From assembly GCA_045636025.1 (NCBI GenBank), contig JAZTWP010000038.1, positions 1 through 45,282 of the forward strand: a DNA stretch of 45,282 bases, given 5' to 3'. Below are positions 40,976 through 45,282 of this stretch, one piece after another (the stretch's first letter is position 1; each line of letters opens with the position of its first letter). Origin of the DNA: UBA1081 sp045636025 (lineage in GTDB: Bacteria > Bacillota > Clostridia > Oscillospirales > Acutalibacteraceae). The notes under the pieces are model-generated. The model did not search any database, had not been told where the DNA came from, and was given only the letters and a program-made list of their open reading frames with translations. The translations under genes were made by a program, and so were the position numbers.

Positions 40976-42254
40976 TTGCCGGGTTGTCCAAAACTTCTCC
41001 GTCTTGTGAAAATCTTGAACCGTGGCACGGACAATCCCATGAATGTTCGTTTTTGTTCCATTTCAATGCACAGCCGAGATGCGGACATCGTCTTGTTGAG
41101 AGGGTCAGAAAATTTATTACAGATTCAAAACCGTTAACAAAAAGCTGAGGTTTCAGAATGCTTCTTGATGGGTTGAAAACTTCGGCACAGTCATTTTTTT
41201 TGTCCTGAATCATATCGCAGAGAATCATTGCCGAAATCATTGCATTTGTCATACCCCATTTATTGAAACCTGTTGCCACATATAAATCAGGTGTGTTTTT
41301 TGAATAATTTCCGATGTAAGGAACTTCGTCAAGGCTTATACAATCCTGAGTTGCCCAGAATGTTATTTCTTTTGCATCGGGATAATTATTTTTTGAAAAT
41401 TCACGCAGTTCAGCCCAATTTCCGCCGTGTTTTCCCGTTCTGTGACTGCCTCCGCCCAGTAATAAAAAATCTCCGTAATTTCTGAAAGAAAGTCCTGTCT
41501 TTTTTTCGTCAACAAACATACCGTTAACGTTTTGTGCATTTTTCAGAGCAATAACATAAGATCGGTCCTGATACATTTTCAGGGAATAACTTCCGTGTTT
41601 GTTGATAAACGGGAAGTGTGTTGTAACGACAACTTTTTTTGCTTCGATTTTGTAATTTTCTGTTTTTGCCGTGCATCCGACCATTTCTTTTATAAAGGTG
41701 TTTTCGTAAATATTCAGGTTTTTTGCGATTTCTCTGAGAAATTTCAACGGATTGAACTGTGCCTGATTCTTAAAGCAGACAGCACCGACCGTTTCAACGG
41801 GTAACGGCAGATTTTTCCGTAATTCGGCTTTGAATCCGATTCTGAGGAGTGCAGAAAGTTCATCTTCAAGAACATTTATATTGTCAGTCGAGTAAACATA
41901 ATTGTCTTTTTCTTCAAAATCACAGTCAATTGTCTGACAAAGTTCTTTGTATTTTCTGATTGCTCTTTCGTTTGCTTTCAGATACATCTGAGTTTTTTCG
42001 GTTCCTTCACTCTGCAGGAATTTATAATAAATCAGACCGTGCTGACTTGTTATTTTTGCGGTTGTGTTCTGTGTGCTGCCCGAACAGATTGAATTTTTCT
42101 CCGCCAATACATACGGAATGTTTTCTTTGTGTAAAAAATATGCGGTGAGTATTCCCGCAATGCCTCCGCCGATTATCAGCACATCTGTTTTTATGTTTTC
42201 TTTAAGTGGGGGGAATGAATATTTCTGAGAAAACTGTTGCCATATTGATTCCAT
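40959..42254 (-). CDS. FAD-dependent oxidoreductase with C-terminal Rieske domain
   Basis: The 431-residue protein joins a DAO-type FAD domain (VLIIGGGIAGILTAYFL, about 24-44; GFNKWGMTNAM near 335) to a C-terminal Rieske [2Fe-2S] domain with CPHLGC and CPCHGSRF as ligands. This is the YhfW-like family, a soluble flavoprotein that probably passes electrons between FAD and the Rieske cluster; its substrate is not established. GAGGTG precedes the ATG. The final five residues, NNNLS, and the stop codon are encoded by the palindromic repeat at 40945-40975, so the natural end may have been replaced. Codon use is more AT-rich (TTT, ATT, TTA) than in the neighbours. It is divergent from the GH63-like gene. 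Confidence 0.9.
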   Translation of the reverse strand: MESIWQQFSQKYSFPPLKENIKTDVLIIGGGIAGILTAYFLHKENIPYVLAEKNSICSGSTQNTTAKITSQHGLIYYKFLQSEGTEKTQMYLKANERAIRKYKELCQTIDCDFEEKDNYVYSTDNINVLEDELSALLRIGFKAELRKNLPLPVETVGAVCFKNQAQFNPLKFLREIAKNLNIYENTFIKEMVGCTAKTENYKIEAKKVVVTTHFPFINKHGSYSLKMYQDRSYVIALKNAQNVNGMFVDEKKTGLSFRNYGDFLLLGGGSHRTGKHGGNWAELREFSKNNYPDAKEITFWATQDCISLDEVPYIGNYSKNTPDLYVATGFNKWGMTNAMISAMILCDMIQDKKNDCAEVFNPSRSILKPQLFVNGFESVINFLTLSTRRCPHLGCALKWNKNEHSWDCPCHGSRFSQDGEVLDNPANNNLS

Positions 42255-42332
42255 AAAAGCACCTCAAAGTTATAATTCTCTTTTTTTTATAAAAAATACG
42301 GATTGTTGTTTTATTATTCTTCAAACAAATTA

Positions 42333-42361
42333 TTGAATCAGTATTTATATTATGTTAAAAT
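42333..42361 (+). promoter_or_regulatory. SigA-type promoter of the GH63-like gene
   Basis: TTGAAT (42333-42338), 17 bases and TAAAAT (42356-42361) lie 26 bases before the ATG at 42388. Confidence 0.65.
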
Positions 42362-42387
42362 AGAGAAAAACCGAAAGAGGTTGTTTT

Positions 42388-45144
42388 ATGAAATATTCTT
42401 CTGCATTTCCCAAATGGGGACCTTACGGAAAAAAATATATGGGTCTGTCAAGAATCGCTGACCACGCTTTTGCAAAGGGTGTGCGTTTTGACTTCACAAC
42501 AGTACCTGCAATTTTTGGCGGAGATATAAAAGTCCCCAATGTTACACTTCCTTCGGGTTGTCACCCATGGAGATGTACGGGGGATTACTCTCTCATTACA
42601 TATCGTCACGACCTTGAGTGGAAAGATAAGGTCTATGCGGAAGTTTCTTATGTGCGTCTTTCAGATGAAAGCACTCTTGTAAGAACTGAAATTGTCAATA
42701 ATTCAGAGCTTATCCAGAATTGTCTTGTGAATTTCTTCAGCTCTGTTGAATATCCCTCTCCCACATACTGCAGACTTACTCTGCCTGAAAAGTGCGAGTA
42801 TAAAAAGGCTCTTGATTATAACACATATGATTATACGGAAAAACGTCCCTGGGATGAGCAGAATGCAGACAGCTTCAAAAAAGGCGAATTCGCAGACAAT
42901 GCATTTGTAGGCGGTTTCGGTCTCGGCGACAGAGCAGGAAAGTGGCATATGCCTCACCGTTATCAGCCTCCTTTCGGCGCTGTCAAGGGTGATAATGTTT
43001 CTTTCACCATTAACTGCAAAAATGATTATGAAAATGCTGTGCTTGCAATTCGTTACAGAACAAGTGATATCCATTATCAGCAGGGCAAAATGGTTGGTGT
43101 AAATCTCATCAACAGCAAAAACACGGCAACATTTATGCTTGGTGACATCAAGGTTGAATTTGCACCGTCAGATGATCTTTCAATGAAATATGTTCCCCTC
43201 GGCAAAATTGCAAAGGGTGATTTTAATTTCTCACTTGTTGCAACGGGCACAGGTGCGGCAGAATTTGACTTCTTTTGCATCACAGAAAAAGAAGATGCAG
43301 AAAAAATCGTAACAGAAACTGTAAAGTACGACTTTATGCCCGTTATCTCAACAGAAGAATGCGAAAAAGGCTTTAAGTCAGTCTGTGAATTCAAGGATGT
43401 TGACGGCAGATTTACTCTCCGCACATTCAATGCAAACACCCGTTACAGAGAAATTGAAACAGGTGCACTTGAAGACTGTATGACAGCTCGTCTTTCAAAC
43501 TCGGACGTTACTTTTGATGATGTAACAGAGAGTTTCACAGGTGCATTTTCAAGAAAACACAGCGATGACGGATTTTTCCACAATGCAATAGTGCACACAC
43601 TTTTTGTTGAGCCTCAGACAAAGCACGTTGAGTATGCGGTGCTTTCAAAGGGTGAAACAGAATATCTCAGGGCAGAAGAATATGAGAAGATTTATCTTGA
43701 AAAACTCGAAGCTTCAGAAGAAATCAGATATAACAAAGACGGCAGAAAATATGAGCTTTCAAGCAATATTTTAAGATCAACGGTTCTTACAAATGCGGTA
43801 TATCCCATTTACAATCACGGTGAATACATTATTCACCATACACCCGGTAAGCGTTGGGACTGCCTTTACACCTGGGATTCAGGTTTTATCGGTCTCGGAC
43901 TCAATGATTATGCTCCGCATTTTTCATCATACAGTCTTGACCTTTATCTGAGTGATGAATCAAATCCCGACTTTGCATTTCTTCATCACGGTTCACCCGT
44001 ACCCGTGCAGATGTATCAGTTCCTTGAAATGATGCAGCAGAGAAATGACAAGTCTGAGATGACAGAGCTTTATCCCAGACTCAGACTCTATTATGAATTC
44101 CTTGCAGGCAGAGTCAGAGGCTCCACAACTGCAAAACTCAAAAGCGGACTTACCACAACTTATGATTATTTCTATTCAACCAGCGGTATGGACGATTATC
44201 CTGCTCAGGTTGCAATGATGGACAGAAATATCAGAGATACAACAGCTCCCGTGCTTTCATCATCACAGCTTGTGCGTTGCGGTAAGATTCTCAGAATGGT
44301 TGCAAGCAAACTCGGACTTTCTGAAGATGTCAAGACTTATGATGAAGACATTGCAAGAATCACCGAAGCACTCAATAAATATTCATGGGATAAGGACAGC
44401 GGTTATTACAGCTATGTTCTTCACGATAAGGACTATAACCCCACAGGATTTATGCTCACGGAAGACGGAGAAAATCAGAACAAGGGTCTTGACGGTATTT
44501 ATCCCATTATTGCAGGTGTCTGCAACGATGAACAGAAAGAAGCAATTCTCTCTCACCTTAAAAATGAAAAAGAAATGCTTTCTCCCTACGGTATCAGCGC
44601 AGTTGATATGTCAGCAGGCTACTTTATGGTAAACGGTTACTGGAACGGCAACGTATGGTTCCCTCATCAGTGGTTTATCTGGAAATCTATGCTTGATATG
44701 GGTGAAACAGACTTTGCATACACAATTGCAAAACTTGCTCTTGAAGTCTGGAAGAGAGAAGTTGACTATTCTTATTACACATTTGAAATGGTCAACGTTG
44801 TAACAGGCAGAGGCGGTTGGTTCCACAACTTCGGCGGACTTTCAACTCCCATCACAATGTGGGCAAGTGCTTACCATAAAGCAGGTACTCTCAATGTCGG
44901 TTTTGATACATGGATTGATAATTCATCTTTCAATGAAGACAATACTCAGCTTCAGGCAGAGTTCACATATTTCGGCAATAATGAAAAAATCACCGTCATT
45001 GCAGCAATGAATGACGATGAAAACAAAGCTTACAAAGTTTTCCTCGACGGTAAAGAGATAAACTTCAATGAACGCTTCAAAGGCACTCTTGAAATTGAAC
45101 TCTCCGTGAAGGATAACGAAACTCATAAACTTGAAATCAGATAA
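42388..45144 (+). CDS. GH63-like (alpha/alpha)6-barrel glycosidase
   Basis: The 918-residue protein has an N-terminal beta-sandwich region (about 1-420) and a C-terminal (alpha/alpha)6 barrel (about 450-830). Barrel marks are WDCLYTWDSGFIGLGL, a GMDDYPAQ segment that corresponds to the SG(L/M)D(N/D) acid region of GH63/GH37-type enzymes, GNVWFPHQWFIW and GRGGWFHNFGGLS. A small beta domain ends it. No signal peptide is present. Relatives hydrolyse alpha-glucosides or alpha-mannosides (including mannosylglycerate-type substrates), so the substrate is open. AAGAGG precedes the ATG. The stop codon TAA is followed immediately by the palindrome at 45145. It is the last gene of the window. Confidence 0.75.
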   Translation: MKYSSAFPKWGPYGKKYMGLSRIADHAFAKGVRFDFTTVPAIFGGDIKVPNVTLPSGCHPWRCTGDYSLITYRHDLEWKDKVYAEVSYVRLSDESTLVRTEIVNNSELIQNCLVNFFSSVEYPSPTYCRLTLPEKCEYKKALDYNTYDYTEKRPWDEQNADSFKKGEFADNAFVGGFGLGDRAGKWHMPHRYQPPFGAVKGDNVSFTINCKNDYENAVLAIRYRTSDIHYQQGKMVGVNLINSKNTATFMLGDIKVEFAPSDDLSMKYVPLGKIAKGDFNFSLVATGTGAAEFDFFCITEKEDAEKIVTETVKYDFMPVISTEECEKGFKSVCEFKDVDGRFTLRTFNANTRYREIETGALEDCMTARLSNSDVTFDDVTESFTGAFSRKHSDDGFFHNAIVHTLFVEPQTKHVEYAVLSKGETEYLRAEEYEKIYLEKLEASEEIRYNKDGRKYELSSNILRSTVLTNAVYPIYNHGEYIIHHTPGKRWDCLYTWDSGFIGLGLNDYAPHFSSYSLDLYLSDESNPDFAFLHHGSPVPVQMYQFLEMMQQRNDKSEMTELYPRLRLYYEFLAGRVRGSTTAKLKSGLTTTYDYFYSTSGMDDYPAQVAMMDRNIRDTTAPVLSSSQLVRCGKILRMVASKLGLSEDVKTYDEDIARITEALNKYSWDKDSGYYSYVLHDKDYNPTGFMLTEDGENQNKGLDGIYPIIAGVCNDEQKEAILSHLKNEKEMLSPYGISAVDMSAGYFMVNGYWNGNVWFPHQWFIWKSMLDMGETDFAYTIAKLALEVWKREVDYSYYTFEMVNVVTGRGGWFHNFGGLSTPITMWASAYHKAGTLNVGFDTWIDNSSFNEDNTQLQAEFTYFGNNEKITVIAAMNDDENKAYKVFLDGKEINFNERFKGTLEIELSVKDNETHKLEIR

Positions 45145-45177
45145 ACAATAATTTATCGTAAAACGATAAATTATTGT
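45145..45177. repeat. Perfect palindrome after the GH63-like gene
   Basis: Fifteen-base arms (ACAATAATTTATCGT and its complement) with a 3-base loop begin right after the stop codon. This is the left border of the element that continues as the window-terminal repeat. Confidence 0.85.
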
Positions 45178-45282
45178 TGAAGTAAGAAGTAATAGGTAAT
45201 AGTGAATAGGTGTGGAGGGGCTTTGCCCCTTACCCCATTATAATCGGGTGCGGGTGTCCCGCCATAACTTCTTCACTCTTAC
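45175..45282. repeat. Window-terminal direct repeat, right copy
   Basis: Identical to bases 1-108. If the ends are joined, palindromes 45145-45177 and 125-157 would bound one complete inverted-repeat block of the same design as 32240-32469. Confidence 0.9.

Noticed and set aside
1..45282. Circular plasmid or phage genome
   Set aside because: The identical ends belong to a dispersed repeat, the gene content is chromosomal, and no replication, capsid or terminase gene is present.

Overview
The window reads as a chromosomal fragment of an anaerobic, spore-forming, fibre- or glycan-degrading Clostridia bacterium, most likely Oscillospirales/Ruminococcaceae. The grounds are housekeeping genes (secA, nth, gdhA, htpG with a CIRCE operator), forespore genes (spoIIQ-like, spoVAE), a type I dockerin protein, a sortase-anchored surface protein, and AGGAGG-type ribosome sites with SigA promoters at 17-bp spacing. 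No rRNA, tRNA, CRISPR array, transposase or phage gene was seen.

Layout. 1-8.8 kb: a small acidic protein, a surface protein built from six 12-residue repeats, a SpoIIQ-like M23 protein, a dockerin/Ig-like exported protein overlapping nth, then secA and a stand-alone GMP synthase ATP-pyrophosphatase subunit. 8.9-11.2 kb: an AT-rich acyltransferase, a 22-24-residue hydrophobic ORF and a radical SAM/SPASM protein. 11.5-20.2 kb: carbohydrate genes, namely GH38 alpha-mannosidase, a GPH-type sugar symporter, a GH110-like beta-helix enzyme, and a divergent GH2 beta-galactosidase. 20.2-28.7 kb: a same-strand run of an EIIC-like permease without IIA/IIB, an Old Yellow Enzyme family reductase, an SDR, a fumarate-reductase-like flavoprotein, a cytoplasmic GH3 and an alpha/beta hydrolase. 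28.8-32.2 kb: htpG, spoVAE, rlmA. 32.5-45.1 kb: a heparinase II/III-like protein, GH130 phosphorylase, an exported GH3 with reversed domain order, a low-molecular-weight phosphatase, gdhA, a FAD/Rieske oxidoreductase and a GH63-like glycosidase.

How the genes may work together. Nearly all glycosidases here lack signal peptides, so oligosaccharides or glycosides are probably imported (GPH symporter, EIIC-like permease) and dismantled in the cytoplasm. The most interesting unit is the tightly coupled OYE-SDR-FAD flavoprotein-GH3-hydrolase operon. It joins deglycosylation and de-esterification to a reductive trio whose family composition resembles the trio used by gut bacteria for isoflavone reduction; its substrate is unknown.

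Intergenic space is unusually structured. At least six copies of a 116-141-bp modular hairpin array (ends GTAGGGGCG...CGCCCCTAC), two composite blocks sharing a GTAGGGACC hairpin module and about 118 identical bases, and a family of near-perfect AT-rich palindromes (ACAATAATTTA core) touching or supplying stop codons fill most gene gaps. The first and last 108 bases of the window are identical and are part of such an element, so apparent circularity is more likely a repeat effect than a plasmid.
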